Position numbers and translations under genes: made by a program
Assembly (NCBI RefSeq): GCF_008370045.1
Contig: NZ_VOBN01000008.1
Location: 186,001-250,000, forward strand
Origin: Pseudomonas sp. ANT_J12
Lineage (GTDB): Bacteria; Pseudomonadota; Gammaproteobacteria; Pseudomonadales; Pseudomonadaceae
Length of the DNA stretch: 64,000 nt
Reading direction: 5' to 3'
Part shown: positions 8,864 to 17,851 of the stretch, piece by piece
How the letters are laid out: every line of letters begins with the position of its first letter
Numbering within the stretch: the stretch's first letter is position 1
The notes under the pieces: model-generated
What the model was told of the DNA's origin: nothing
The model's database searches: none
What the model saw: the letters and a program-made list of their open reading frames with translations, nothing else

Positions 8864-9247
8864 TTAACCGTCCTTCTCGATTTCACAGAGTAGCGGATGC
8901 TGGCTTTCCCTGGCGTACTGGTTGACCTGCATGGCCTTCGTCTCGGCGATGTCGCGGGTAAACACTCCACATACTGCCCGTCCTTCTGTGTGGACGGCCA
9001 GCATGACCTTGGTCGCCAGCTCGCGATTCAGGTTAAAAAACACCTCGAGCACTTCGACGACGAAATCCATCGGTGTGTAGTCATCATTAAACAAAACCAC
9101 CTTGTACATCGGCGGCGCCTGTAAAGCAGGCTTGGCCTCCTGGACAGCAATGCCTGCGGAATCGTCGTCGTGTTCCTCCGGGCGATCCTTTTGGAGAGTC
9201 GGGCGATCCTGATTGAATGTTAGTCGAATCTGGCTGATTGCATGCAT
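8864..9247 (-). CDS. clpS: ClpA adaptor protein ClpS
   Basis: Small cytosolic adaptor that recognises N-terminal Leu, Phe, Trp or Tyr and delivers the protein to ClpAP. The 127-residue product has an extended, acidic, disordered-looking N terminus (to about residue 45) followed by the core. The core includes the substrate-pocket segment VVLFNDDYTPMDFVVEVL and the helix with TKVMLAVHTEGRAVCG, whose His lines the N-degron pocket. It ends with the conserved C-terminal EIEKDG. It is the first gene of clpS-clpA. With aat and ate only 3-4 kb away, the recognition and tagging halves of the N-degron pathway are neighbours. Confidence 0.96.
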   Translation of the reverse strand: MHAISQIRLTFNQDRPTLQKDRPEEHDDDSAGIAVQEAKPALQAPPMYKVVLFNDDYTPMDFVVEVLEVFFNLNRELATKVMLAVHTEGRAVCGVFTRDIAETKAMQVNQYARESQHPLLCEIEKDG

Positions 9248-9472
9248 GGAAAGAAAGGTTCGTCAGTTGTGCAAATACAGTGGTGGGGGCGGCTATCAAC
9301 GATTTCAACTCCGACTGCCCGGTCACCTTGACTATCGGGAAAACGGTGTTACAACCAATAGAGCCCACAGTGGGTAAAAAAGGTCCGCGGAGTCAATCTT
9401 ATTTGTGAGATTAGACTGCGGATGTACTGGATGATACTCCAGTGATGGAGTCTGTTGCAGAGGGATATGGGT

Positions 9473-9763
9473 ATGTCAGGTGTCAAGGACAACGAGAAGA
9501 TCAAAGGCACTGCGAAAGGTAAGGTTAAGTGGTTTAACAATGCCAAAGGTTATGGCTTTATCATCGAGGATGGCCACAGCGAAGATCTATTCGCCCATTA
9601 CTCGGCTATCCAGATGGATGGTTATAAAACCCTGAAAGCCGGTCAAGCTGTCACCTTCAACATCATTCAGGGACCAAAAGGGCTGCACGCGATCAATATT
9701 GGCGCGCCTGAAGACGCTACCCCGGTCGCCGCGCCCGCCACGCAGCAGACCGTTACAGCGTAA
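9473..9763 (+). CDS. cspD: CspD-like cold-shock domain protein
   Basis: Single cold-shock (OB-fold) domain that binds single-stranded DNA or RNA. CspD in E. coli is a stationary-phase inhibitor of replication; that role is inferred here from synteny next to clpS. The domain has RNP1-like KGYGFI and RNP2-like DLFAHYS. I choose the ATG at 9473 because AGAGGG lies 8 nt upstream; the ATG at 9467 is too close to it. The result is 96 residues with a lysine-rich N-terminal extension of ~16 residues before the fold, and an alanine/threonine-rich tail. A 6-bp hairpin (9435-9450) lies just upstream of the start. Confidence 0.88.
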   Translation: MSGVKDNEKIKGTAKGKVKWFNNAKGYGFIIEDGHSEDLFAHYSAIQMDGYKTLKAGQAVTFNIIQGPKGLHAINIGAPEDATPVAAPATQQTVTA

Positions 9764-9789
9764 ATCTGCACACCTCATCCAGTCATAAA

Positions 9790-9826
9790 AAAACCGCCCG
9801 ACTCAATCACTGAATCGGGCGGTTTT
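9790..9826. terminator. Bidirectional terminator between cspD and icd
   Basis: Stem CCGCCCGACTCA / TGAATCGGGCGG (one mismatch) flanked by A and T runs. It separates two convergent genes and can serve both. Confidence 0.88.
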
Positions 9827-9844
9827 TGTCGTGCGTGAACTCGC

Positions 9845-11101
9845 TTACATATGCGAAATCAGCGCATCACCAAACGCGGAAGAAGACAGCAGCTTCGCGC
9901 CTTCCATCAAGCGGTGGAAGTCATAGGTCACGGTCTTGGCGGAAATTGCGCCGTTGGTGCCCTTGATGATCAGGTCAGCCGCTTCGGTCCAGCCCATGTG
10001 TCGCAGCATCATTTCGGCGGACAGGATCAGCGAACCCGGGTTGACCTGGTCCTTGCCGGCGTATTTCGGCGCAGTCCCGTGAGTCGCTTCGAACATGGCA
10101 ATGGTGTCGGACAGGTTGGCACCCGGCGCGATACCGATACCGCCCACTTCGGCCGCCAGGGCGTCGGAGAGGTAGTCGCCGTTCAGGTTCAGGGTCGCGA
10201 TGACATCGTACTCGGCCGGGCGCAGCAGGATCTGCTGGAGCATGGCGTCGGCGATGGCATCCTTGACGATGACGTTCTTGCCGGTTTTCGGGTTCTTGAA
10301 CTGCATCCACGGACCGCCGTCGAGCAGGGTCGCGCCGAACTCTTCAGCCGCCACTTCGTAGGCCCATTCCTTGAAGGCACCTTCGGTGAACTTCATGATG
10401 TTGCCTTTGTGCACGATGGTCAGCGAATCGCGGTCGTTGTCGACCACATATTGCAGCGCCTTGCGCGCCAGACGCTTGGTGCCTTGCAGTGAAACCGGCT
10501 TGATGCCGATGCCGCAGTTTTCGTCGAAACGGATCTTGGTGACGCCCATTTCATCTTTCAGGAACTTGATGACCTTGGTCGCTTCCGGCGAACCGGCCTT
10601 CCACTCGATGCCGGCGTAGATGTCTTCCGAGTTCTCGCGGAAGATCGTCATGTCGACGTCGCCTGGCTTCTTGACCGGGCTTGGCACACCTTCGAACCAG
10701 CGCACCGGGCGCAGGCAGACGTAAAGGTCGAGCTGTTGACGCAGGGCCACGTTCAGCGAACGGATGCCGCCACCGACCGGAGTGGTCAGAGGGCCCTTGA
10801 TGGAAACCACGTAATCCTTGACTGCGTCCAGGGTTTCCTGAGGTAGCCAGGTGTCCTGATCGTAAACCTGAGTCGCTTTTTCCCCGGCGTAGACTTCCAT
10901 CCAGGAAATTTTGCGCTCGCCGCCGTAAGCCTTCTTCACAGCAGCATCGACAACCTTGATCATGACCGGGCTGATATCAACGCCAATACCATCACCTTCG
11001 ATGAAGGGGATGATCGGGTTGTTAGGAACATTGAGAGAATGGTCCGCGTTGACGGTGATTTTGTCGCCGACTGCTGGAACCTGAATCTTCTTGTATCCCA
11101 T
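9845..11101 (-). CDS. icd: Isocitrate dehydrogenase (NADP+), dimeric type
   Basis: Converts isocitrate to 2-oxoglutarate, CO2 and NADPH in the TCA cycle. The product has 418 residues from the ATG at 11101 (MGYKKIQVPAVGDKI); the frame runs open upstream to 11170 but the family starts here. Motifs include IPFIEGDGIGVDI, the substrate-site GGGIRSLNVALRQ (the serine corresponds to the residue phosphorylated by AceK in E. coli), and FEATHGTAPKYAGKD. It is convergent with cspD and divergent from idh, which encodes an unrelated monomeric enzyme for the same reaction. The RSLNVALRQ serine suggests possible AceK control; aceK is not in this window. Confidence 0.96.
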   Translation of the reverse strand: MGYKKIQVPAVGDKITVNADHSLNVPNNPIIPFIEGDGIGVDISPVMIKVVDAAVKKAYGGERKISWMEVYAGEKATQVYDQDTWLPQETLDAVKDYVVSIKGPLTTPVGGGIRSLNVALRQQLDLYVCLRPVRWFEGVPSPVKKPGDVDMTIFRENSEDIYAGIEWKAGSPEATKVIKFLKDEMGVTKIRFDENCGIGIKPVSLQGTKRLARKALQYVVDNDRDSLTIVHKGNIMKFTEGAFKEWAYEVAAEEFGATLLDGGPWMQFKNPKTGKNVIVKDAIADAMLQQILLRPAEYDVIATLNLNGDYLSDALAAEVGGIGIAPGANLSDTIAMFEATHGTAPKYAGKDQVNPGSLILSAEMMLRHMGWTEAADLIIKGTNGAISAKTVTYDFHRLMEGAKLLSSSAFGDALISHM

Positions 11102-11594
11102 GCTGAACTCCATTGTTTGGATTGAACATCTGGCTTCGTTCGAGCGTACCCCAGTTAAATCGGCGCGCAAACCCTATGTTCCACCCATCTGCCGCAAAGC
11201 TGTGCAGTTCGCGATCTACAAGCCTGAAAGCAAAGGGAAAAGCGCCAAACTCAAGCACGGTGCAAGACTCTACGCCGCCCCCTCGCCTGCGACCTTTAGA
11301 CCAATGGACGAGAATCGTTGCATATGAACCATCGGCAGATTGCCAGCTACCTATGTATAATGCCGCCGCTGACCGAAGGGTCACAAAGGCCAAGCTCTCT
11401 ATTACGAGACTTTCAGCCAGATTGAAGCCGGGTTGTTACCGCAGCCCACCCGCTTGACGCTCGACTGATGCACCCAACATCACCGCGAAGAAACCTCGAC
11501 ATTCGGCTCATGGATGACTTTGAACGAACGCGCTTACCCGGCGCCCCTCGAGTTTTCTGCGCACGCTTTAGCAAAGAAGAGAGTTAATCCGAAT
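11102..11594. promoter_or_regulatory. icd-idh divergent promoter region
   Basis: A 493-bp gap between the two isocitrate dehydrogenase starts. A perfect TATAAT lies at 11356-11361 on the plus strand; no good -35 is visible at normal spacing. If it is used, idh has a 5' leader of roughly 225 nt. I could not place an icd promoter. Nothing in it looks coding. Confidence 0.5.
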
Positions 11595-13820
11595 ATGCCC
11601 ACCCGCTCGAAGATCATCTATACCTTCACCGACGAAGCCCCAGCCCTCGCCACCTATTCACTGTTGCCTATCGTAGAGGCTTTCACCGCCTCCGCTGATA
11701 TCGCCGTGGAAACCCGCGATATCTCTCTTGCAGGGCGCATCCTGGCCAGCTTCCCCGAGCAATTGGGTGACAAAGCCGTAGCCGACCACCTCGCCGAACT
11801 GGGCGACCTGGCCGTTACGCCTGAAGCCAACATCATCAAGTTGCCGAACATCAGCGCCTCGGTTCCGCAGCTACAAGCCGCCATCAAAGAACTGCAAGCC
11901 CAGGGCTTCGCTCTGCCGGACTACCCGGAAACCGTAACCACCGAGGCCGACAAAGAAGCCAAGTCGCGTTACGACAAGATCAAGGGCAGCGCCGTGAACC
12001 CGGTCCTGCGCGAAGGCAACTCCGATCGTCGCGCGCCGCTGTCGGTTAAAAACTATGCGCGCAAGCACCCGCACAAAATGGGCGCCTGGGCTGCGGACTC
12101 CAAGTCCCACGTTGCGCACATGAGCACCGGCGATTTCTACGGCAGCGAAAAAGCTGCCCTGATCGACGCCGCTGACGCCGTCAAAATCGAACTGATCGCT
12201 CAAGACGGCACCACCACCGTCCTGAAAGCAAAGACCACCGTGCAAGCCGGTGAGATCCTCGATTGCGCCGTGCTGAGCAAAAACGCCCTGCGCAGCTTCA
12301 TCGCCGCCGAAATCGAAGACGCCAAAGCCAAAGGCGTGCTGCTGTCGGTTCACCTCAAAGCCACCATGATGAAGGTCTCCGACCCGATCATGTTCGGCCA
12401 GATCGTTGCTGAGTTCTATAAAGACGCACTGGCCAAGCACGCTGACGTGCTGGCGCAGATCGGCTTCAACCTGAACAACGGCATCGGCGACCTGTACGCT
12501 CGCATCAAGGCTTTGCCGGCCGAGCAGCAAGCGCAGATCGAAGCGGACATCCAGGCGGTCTACGCCGTTCGTCCGTCGTTGGCCATGGTCAACTCCGACA
12601 AAGGCATCACCAACCTGCACGTGCCGAGCGACGTGATCGTCGACGCCTCGATGCCGGCCATGATCCGTGACTCCGGCAAGATGTGGGGCACTGACGGTCA
12701 GTTGCACGACACCAAGGCTGTGATCCCGGATCGCTGCTACGCCACCATCTACCAGGCCGTCATCGAAGACTGCAAGGTAAACGGCGCTTTCGACCCAACC
12801 ACCATGGGCAGCGTGCCAAACGTTGGCCTGATGGCGAAAAAAGCCGAAGAGTACGGCTCCCACGACAAGACTTTCCAGATCAAGAGCAACGGCGTGGTCC
12901 GGGTTTCCGACGGTGCTGGCCGCACCTTGCTGGAACAGTCGGTTGAAGCCGGCGACATCTTCCGCATGTGCCAGACCAAAGACGCGCCGATCCAGGACTG
13001 GGTCAAACTGGCCGTCAACCGTGCTCGGGCCAGCGCAACTCCGGCTATTTTCTGGCTGGACCCAATGCGCGCACACGACGGCGTGGTGATCGAGAAAGTT
13101 CAGGCTTACCTGAAGGATCACGACACCGCCGGCCTGGATATCCAGATCATGGCGCCAGTCGACGCGATGAAGTTCACCCTGCAGCGCACCCGCGAAGGCA
13201 AGGACACCATCTCGGTGACCGGCAACGTACTGCGCGACTACCTGACTGACCTGTTCCCGATCATGGAACTGGGCACCAGCGCCAAGATGCTGTCGATCGT
13301 CCCGCTGATGAATGGCGGTGGTCTGTTCGAAACCGGCGCCGGCGGTTCGGCACCGAAGCACGTTCAGCAGTTGCTGGAAGAAAACTTCCTGCGCTGGGAT
13401 TCCCTGGGCGAGTTCCTGGCCCTGGCCGCGTCCCTTGAGCATCTGGGTGTTACTTACAACAACCCTAAAGCGCTGGTGTTGGCCAAGACTCTGGACCAGG
13501 CCACCGGCCAGTTCCTGGACAACAACAAGTCGCCATCGCGCAAAGTCGGCAACATCGACAACCGCGGCAGCCACTTCTACCTGGCGCTGTACTGGGCACA
13601 AGCCCTGGCCGCCCAGAGCGAAGACACTGCATTGCAAGCGCAGTTTGGTCAGCTGGCAAAAACCCTGACCGAGAACGAAGCGACCATCGTTGCCGAGCTC
13701 AACGCCGTTCAGGGCAAGCCAGTGGACATCGGCGGTTACTACCACGCCAATGCCGAGCTGATCAGCAAGGCCATGCGCCCGAGCAACACCTTCAACGCCG
13801 CGATCTCCGCGTTGGTTTAA
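11595..13820 (+). CDS. idh: Isocitrate dehydrogenase (NADP+), monomeric type
   Basis: Second, evolutionarily distinct NADP-isocitrate dehydrogenase (IDH-II), a large single-chain enzyme catalysing the same oxidative decarboxylation as Icd. The product has 741 residues from the ATG at 11595 (MPTRSKIIYTFTDEAPALA), the family start and length; the in-frame ATG at 11514 would add 27 unrelated residues. Diagnostic segments are NSDRRAPLSVKNYARKHPHK near residue 140 and the C-terminal EIGSAPKH-like GGSAPKHVQQLLEENFLRWD. In pseudomonads the two enzymes help set the split between the TCA cycle and the glyoxylate shunt, whose first enzyme AceA is encoded 9 kb away. Confidence 0.96.
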   Translation: MPTRSKIIYTFTDEAPALATYSLLPIVEAFTASADIAVETRDISLAGRILASFPEQLGDKAVADHLAELGDLAVTPEANIIKLPNISASVPQLQAAIKELQAQGFALPDYPETVTTEADKEAKSRYDKIKGSAVNPVLREGNSDRRAPLSVKNYARKHPHKMGAWAADSKSHVAHMSTGDFYGSEKAALIDAADAVKIELIAQDGTTTVLKAKTTVQAGEILDCAVLSKNALRSFIAAEIEDAKAKGVLLSVHLKATMMKVSDPIMFGQIVAEFYKDALAKHADVLAQIGFNLNNGIGDLYARIKALPAEQQAQIEADIQAVYAVRPSLAMVNSDKGITNLHVPSDVIVDASMPAMIRDSGKMWGTDGQLHDTKAVIPDRCYATIYQAVIEDCKVNGAFDPTTMGSVPNVGLMAKKAEEYGSHDKTFQIKSNGVVRVSDGAGRTLLEQSVEAGDIFRMCQTKDAPIQDWVKLAVNRARASATPAIFWLDPMRAHDGVVIEKVQAYLKDHDTAGLDIQIMAPVDAMKFTLQRTREGKDTISVTGNVLRDYLTDLFPIMELGTSAKMLSIVPLMNGGGLFETGAGGSAPKHVQQLLEENFLRWDSLGEFLALAASLEHLGVTYNNPKALVLAKTLDQATGQFLDNNKSPSRKVGNIDNRGSHFYLALYWAQALAAQSEDTALQAQFGQLAKTLTENEATIVAELNAVQGKPVDIGGYYHANAELISKAMRPSNTFNAAISALV

Positions 13821-13840
13821 GGTTGTAAGGATGCAAAGAA

Positions 13841-13869
13841 GCCCCGGCCCAGTGCCGGGGTTTCTGTTT
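13841..13869 (+). terminator. Intrinsic terminator after idh
   Basis: CCCCGGC / GCCGGGG stem (loop CCAGT) followed by TTTCTGTTT, 20 bp after the idh stop codon. Confidence 0.85.
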
Positions 13870-13881
13870 CCACCCCTATTC

Positions 13882-13974
13882 CTGTAGGAGCGAGGCTTGC
13901 CCGCGAAGGCGGTGTGTCAATAACGATGATGTCGACTGACACACCGCCTTCGCGGGCAAGCCTCGCTCCTACAG
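13882..13974. repeat. REPIN (paired REP, TGTAGGAGCGAGG type)
   Basis: Two inverted REP units: CTGTAGGAGCGAGGCTTGCC and its exact reverse complement at the right end, with GCGAAGGCGGTGTGTC also mirrored. The arms pair almost perfectly over about 40 bp around a short centre. It is the best-preserved REPIN here. It lies between idh and the Nudix gene. Confidence 0.9.
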
Positions 13975-13996
13975 ATTTTCGACCGGAGGATATTTC

Positions 13997-14443
13997 ATGA
14001 CCTGGCTACCCCACATCACCGTCGCCACCATTGTCGAAGAAAATGGCCGCTTCCTGATGGTCGAAGAATCCAAGGGCGGACGAGCGGTGCTCAATCAGCC
14101 CGCCGGCCACCTTGACCCGGATGAAACCCTGATCGAAGCCGCCGTGCGCGAAACCCTCGAGGAAACCGGCTGGGACGTCGAGCCAACCGGCGTGGTGGGC
14201 ATTTACCTCTACACCGCCCCGAGCAACGGCGTGACCTATCAACGGGTCTGCTTCACCGCCAAGGCCATCAAACACCACCCCGACTATCAACTGGACGACG
14301 GTATCCTCGGCGCCAAATGGCTGACCCGTGGCGAACTCATGGAACAGCGCGCAAACTGGCGCAGTGAGCTGATCATCCGCTGCATCGATGATTATCTGGA
14401 CGGTAAACACTTCAGTCTCGAACTGATCTGCCCTTCTCTTTAG
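13997..14443 (+). CDS. Nudix hydrolase (NudJ-like)
   Basis: Hydrolyses nucleoside diphosphates linked to another group. NudJ of E. coli is a thiamine/nucleotide pyrophosphatase and has similar size and genome position (next to mnmA-hflD-purB), so that is the best guess, but substrate cannot be read from sequence. The 148-residue product has a complete Nudix box from Gly37: GHLDPDETLIEAAVRET followed by LEETGW, with the metal-binding REXXEE core at 51-56. It is immediately upstream of mnmA (59 bp). Confidence 0.88.
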   Translation: MTWLPHITVATIVEENGRFLMVEESKGGRAVLNQPAGHLDPDETLIEAAVRETLEETGWDVEPTGVVGIYLYTAPSNGVTYQRVCFTAKAIKHHPDYQLDDGILGAKWLTRGELMEQRANWRSELIIRCIDDYLDGKHFSLELICPSL

Positions 14444-14502
14444 CCTTGCGGGCTTCGGCCTGTTAGAATCGCGTCCTTTTTCAAGACACTCATTGAATCC
14501 CT

Positions 14503-15648
14503 ATGCGTGATCCAGCCCCTTCTGACATACAAAAGAAGCGCGTCATTGTCGGCATGTCCGGCGGCGTGGACTCTTCCGTTTCCGCTCTCCTGCTGATCGA
14601 GCAGGGTTATGAGGTGGAAGGCCTGTTCATGAAGAACTGGGAAGAAGACGATGGAACGGAATACTGCACTGCCATGGACGACCTGGCGGATGCGCAGGCC
14701 GTGTGCGACAAAATTGGCATCAAGCTGCACACCGCCAACTTCGCCGCCGAGTACTGGGACAACGTGTTCGAGCACTTCCTGGCCGAATACAAGGCCGGTC
14801 GCACGCCGAACCCGGACATCCTGTGCAACCGCGAGATCAAGTTCAAGGCGTTCCTCGACTACGCCATGATCCTCGGCGCCGACCTGATCGCCACCGGCCA
14901 CTACGTACGCCGCCGCGACATCGATGGCCGCACCGAACTGCTCAAGGGCCTGGACCCGAACAAGGACCAGAGCTACTTCCTGCACGCCGTGGGCGGTGAA
15001 CAAATCGCCAAGACCCTGTTCCCGGTCGGCGAGCTGGAAAAGCCCGAAGTGCGCGCGATTGCCGAGAAACACGAACTCGCCACCGCGAAGAAAAAGGATT
15101 CCACCGGGATCTGCTTTATCGGCGAACGCCGCTTCAGCGACTTTCTCAAGCAATACCTGCCGGCCCAGCCAGGCGAGATCAAGACCACCGAAGGCGAAGT
15201 CATCGGCCGTCACCACGGCTTGATGTACCACACCATCGGTCAGCGCCAGGGCCTGGGTATTGGCGGTTTGAAAGACGCGAGTGACGAGCCGTGGTATGTG
15301 CTGATCAAGGACCTGGTCAACAACGAACTGATCGTTGGCCAGGGCAATGACCACCCGTACCTGTTCTCCCGCGCCCTGCTCGCCTCGGACATCTATTGGG
15401 TCAACCCAATCGATCTGAGCGAACCGCGCCGACTGACCGCCAAAGTGCGTTATCGCCAGAGCGACCAGCCGTGCACGCTGGAGAAAACCGCCAGCGGCTA
15501 CCGCGCGACCTTCGATGACCCGCAACGCGCGGTCACTCCAGGCCAATCCGTGGTGTTCTACGACGGTGAAATCTGCCTCGGCGGCGGCGTGATCGAAATC
15601 GCCGAGCCATGGACCAGCAAAGACACTGCGCAAGGCGCACAGCAATGA
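14503..15648 (+). CDS. mnmA: tRNA-specific 2-thiouridylase MnmA
   Basis: Adenylates and thiolates U34 of tRNA Lys, Glu and Gln, using sulfur relayed by the Tus proteins, to give the s2U part of mnm5s2U. The 381-residue product has the PP-loop GMSGGVDSSVSALLL near the N terminus. The two catalytic cysteines lie in NPDILCNREIKF and STGICFIGERRF, and a C-terminal beta-barrel contains QRQGLGIGG and VTPGQSVVFYDGE. The first ~10 residues (MRDPAPSDIQ) look like a short extension; another start is not evident. Its stop overlaps the start of hflD (ATGA). Confidence 0.96.
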   Translation: MRDPAPSDIQKKRVIVGMSGGVDSSVSALLLIEQGYEVEGLFMKNWEEDDGTEYCTAMDDLADAQAVCDKIGIKLHTANFAAEYWDNVFEHFLAEYKAGRTPNPDILCNREIKFKAFLDYAMILGADLIATGHYVRRRDIDGRTELLKGLDPNKDQSYFLHAVGGEQIAKTLFPVGELEKPEVRAIAEKHELATAKKKDSTGICFIGERRFSDFLKQYLPAQPGEIKTTEGEVIGRHHGLMYHTIGQRQGLGIGGLKDASDEPWYVLIKDLVNNELIVGQGNDHPYLFSRALLASDIYWVNPIDLSEPRRLTAKVRYRQSDQPCTLEKTASGYRATFDDPQRAVTPGQSVVFYDGEICLGGGVIEIAEPWTSKDTAQGAQQ

Positions 15649-16268
15649 GCCCCACTCAGGAGCAACTGACGGCACTCGGTGGCGTGTTCCTCGCCGCAGT
15701 GCTGGTGGACAAGATCGCCAAGAGCGGCCAGACCAGCGAAGCCGGCCTGACCTGCATGCTCGGTAGCCTGCTGATCCGCGACCCCAAGGACACCCTGGAA
15801 GTCTACGGCGGCGACGACATCAATCTGCGCGAAGGCTATCGCGCCTTGATCGGCGCCCTGGAACGCGACCCGAGCACCTTGCAGCGTGAGCCGCTGCGTT
15901 ATGCCCTGGCGATGCTGGGTCTTGAGCGTCAACTGGCCAAGCGCGACGACATGCTCGGCGTGATCGGCAAGCGTCTGCCGCAGATCCAGTCCCAGGTCGA
16001 ACACTTCGGCCCGGCCCACGAAAACGTGATCGCCGCTTGCGGCGCGCTGTACCAGGATACCCTGAGCACCCTGCGCCAACGGATCCAGGTCCACGGCGAC
16101 ATGCGCAACCTGCAGCAACCGAGCAACGCCTCGAAGATCCGCGCCCTGTTGCTGGCCGGGATTCGTTCGGCGCGCCTGTGGCGACAGTTGGGCGGTCATC
16201 GCTGGCAGTTGGTGATCAGCCGTCGCAAGTTGCTCAAAGAGCTTTACCCGCTGATGCGCAGCAGCTGA
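15645..16268 (+). CDS. hflD: HflD family protein (lysogenisation regulator homologue)
   Basis: Peripheral membrane protein that in E. coli binds phage lambda CII and lowers lysogeny; its housekeeping role is unclear. The 207-residue all-helical product starts at the ATG overlapping the mnmA stop codon, which gives MSPTQEQLTALGGVFLAA, the expected family start. Segments such as LTCMLGSLLIRDPKDTLEVY and ASKIRALLLAGIRSARLWRQ are typical. The mnmA-hflD-purB order is conserved across gammaproteobacteria. A terminator separates it from purB, so purB has its own promoter. Confidence 0.93.
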   Translation: MSPTQEQLTALGGVFLAAVLVDKIAKSGQTSEAGLTCMLGSLLIRDPKDTLEVYGGDDINLREGYRALIGALERDPSTLQREPLRYALAMLGLERQLAKRDDMLGVIGKRLPQIQSQVEHFGPAHENVIAACGALYQDTLSTLRQRIQVHGDMRNLQQPSNASKIRALLLAGIRSARLWRQLGGHRWQLVISRRKLLKELYPLMRSS

Positions 16269-16309
16269 ACCGCGCCCGCAACACTGCTTTAGATCTGTAA
16301 CGCGTAATA

Positions 16310-16344
16310 CGCCGGTCAGTTGGCAACGGACCGGCGGATTTTTT
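16310..16344 (+). terminator. Intrinsic terminator between hflD and purB
   Basis: Stem CGCCGGTC / GACCGGCG with an 11-nt loop and a T6 tail. A TATGAT hexamer (16349-16354) right after it is a plausible purB -10 element, with no clear -35. Confidence 0.8.
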
Positions 16345-16394
16345 CATGTATGATACGCGCCCCATTTCGTTGCCCGACTGTCCGAGAACACCCC

Positions 16395-17765
16395 ATGCAG
16401 CTTTCTTCGCTCACTGCGGTTTCCCCTGTTGACGGCCGCTACGCCGGCAAAACCCAGGCCCTGCGCCCAATTTTCAGCGAATACGGCCTGATCCGTGCTC
16501 GCGTTCTGGTTGAAGTGCGCTGGCTCCAGCGCCTGGCCGCTCACCCAGGCATCAGCGAAGTGCCGGCGTTCTCCGCCGAAGCCAACGCGGTGCTGAACAC
16601 CTTGGCGGACAACTTCGCTCTGGAGCACGCCGAGCGTGTCAAAGAGATCGAGCGCACCACCAACCACGACGTCAAAGCCATCGAATACCTGCTCAAAGAG
16701 CAAGCGGCCAAGCTGCCGGAACTGGCCAAAGTCAGCGAGTTCATCCACTTTGCCTGCACCAGCGAGGACATCAACAACCTGTCCCACGCCCTGATGCTGC
16801 GCGAAGGCCGTGATGACGTGATGCTGCCGCTGATGCGCCAGACCGCCGAAGCCATCCGTGAACTGGCGATCCGTTTCGCTGACGTGCCGATGCTGTCGCG
16901 CACCCACGGTCAACCGGCCTCCCCGACCACTTTGGGCAAAGAGCTGGCGAACGTGGTTTACCGTCTGGAGCGTCAAATCGCCCAGGTCGCTGCCGTGCCG
17001 TTGCTGGGCAAGATCAACGGCGCTGTCGGCAACTACAACGCACACATCTCTGCCTACCCGGAAATCGACTGGGAAGAGAACGCCCGCGCCTTTATCGAAG
17101 ACGAGCTGGGCCTGGGCTTCAACCCGTACACCACGCAGATCGAACCGCACGACTACATTGCCGAGCTGTTCGACGCGATTGCGCGCTTCAACACCATCCT
17201 GATCGACTTCGACCGTGATATCTGGGGCTACATCTCCCTGGGTTATTTCAAACAGCGCACCATCGCTGGCGAAATCGGTTCCTCGACCATGCCGCACAAG
17301 GTCAACCCGATCGACTTCGAAAACTCCGAAGGCAACCTGGGTATCGCCAACGCATTGTTCCAGCACCTGGCGAGCAAGCTGCCGATCTCCCGCTGGCAGC
17401 GCGACCTGACCGACTCCACCGTACTGCGTAACCTCGGTGTCGGCTTCGCCCACAGCGTGATCGCGTACGAAGCCAGCCTCAAAGGCATCAGCAAGCTTGA
17501 GCTCAATGCTCAGAAAATCGCTGCTGACCTGGACGCATGTTGGGAAGTCTTGGCCGAGCCAATCCAGACCGTGATGCGCCGCTACAACATCGAAAACCCG
17601 TACGAGAAGCTGAAAGAGTTGACGCGCGGCAAAGGCATCAGCCCTGAAGCACTGCAAACTTTCATCGACGGCCTGGACATGCCAGCCGCGGCCAAGGCCG
17701 AGCTGAAATTGCTCACCCCGGCGAACTACATCGGCAACGCTGTAGAGCAAGCCAAACGCATCTGA
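16395..17765 (+). CDS. purB: Adenylosuccinate lyase
   Basis: Cleaves fumarate from SAICAR and from adenylosuccinate, two steps of purine synthesis. The product has 456 residues from the ATG at 16395 (MQLSSLTAVSPVDGRYAG), the standard start; the frame is open upstream but not conserved. The fumarase/aspartase superfamily signature GSSTMPHKVNPIDFENSEGN is intact, as are TSEDINNLSHALML and SRTHGQPASPTTLGKELAN, which carry the catalytic histidine. The sequence is of the E. coli-type subgroup. It is ended by the terminator at 17788. Confidence 0.97.
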   Translation: MQLSSLTAVSPVDGRYAGKTQALRPIFSEYGLIRARVLVEVRWLQRLAAHPGISEVPAFSAEANAVLNTLADNFALEHAERVKEIERTTNHDVKAIEYLLKEQAAKLPELAKVSEFIHFACTSEDINNLSHALMLREGRDDVMLPLMRQTAEAIRELAIRFADVPMLSRTHGQPASPTTLGKELANVVYRLERQIAQVAAVPLLGKINGAVGNYNAHISAYPEIDWEENARAFIEDELGLGFNPYTTQIEPHDYIAELFDAIARFNTILIDFDRDIWGYISLGYFKQRTIAGEIGSSTMPHKVNPIDFENSEGNLGIANALFQHLASKLPISRWQRDLTDSTVLRNLGVGFAHSVIAYEASLKGISKLELNAQKIAADLDACWEVLAEPIQTVMRRYNIENPYEKLKELTRGKGISPEALQTFIDGLDMPAAAKAELKLLTPANYIGNAVEQAKRI

Positions 17766-17787
17766 TCGACCGCTTGACCCTTTTGAG

Positions 17788-17813
17788 ACGCCCGGCAGCG
17801 CCGGGCGTTTTTA
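17788..17813 (+). terminator. Intrinsic terminator after purB
   Basis: Stem ACGCCCGGC / GCCGGGCGT followed by five Ts, 22 bp after the stop codon. Confidence 0.9.
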
Positions 17814-17851
17814 TTCCCGTCTGAAAAGTGCATTTTTTCAATAGGTTACAC

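Noticed and set aside
11871..13745. Minus-strand open frame of 624 codons over idh
   Set aside because: Shadow of the monomeric isocitrate dehydrogenase gene, which is intact and conserved.
13882..13974. CRISPR-like palindromes
   Set aside because: The repeats are paired inverted units with no regularly spaced direct repeats, no spacers and no cas genes.
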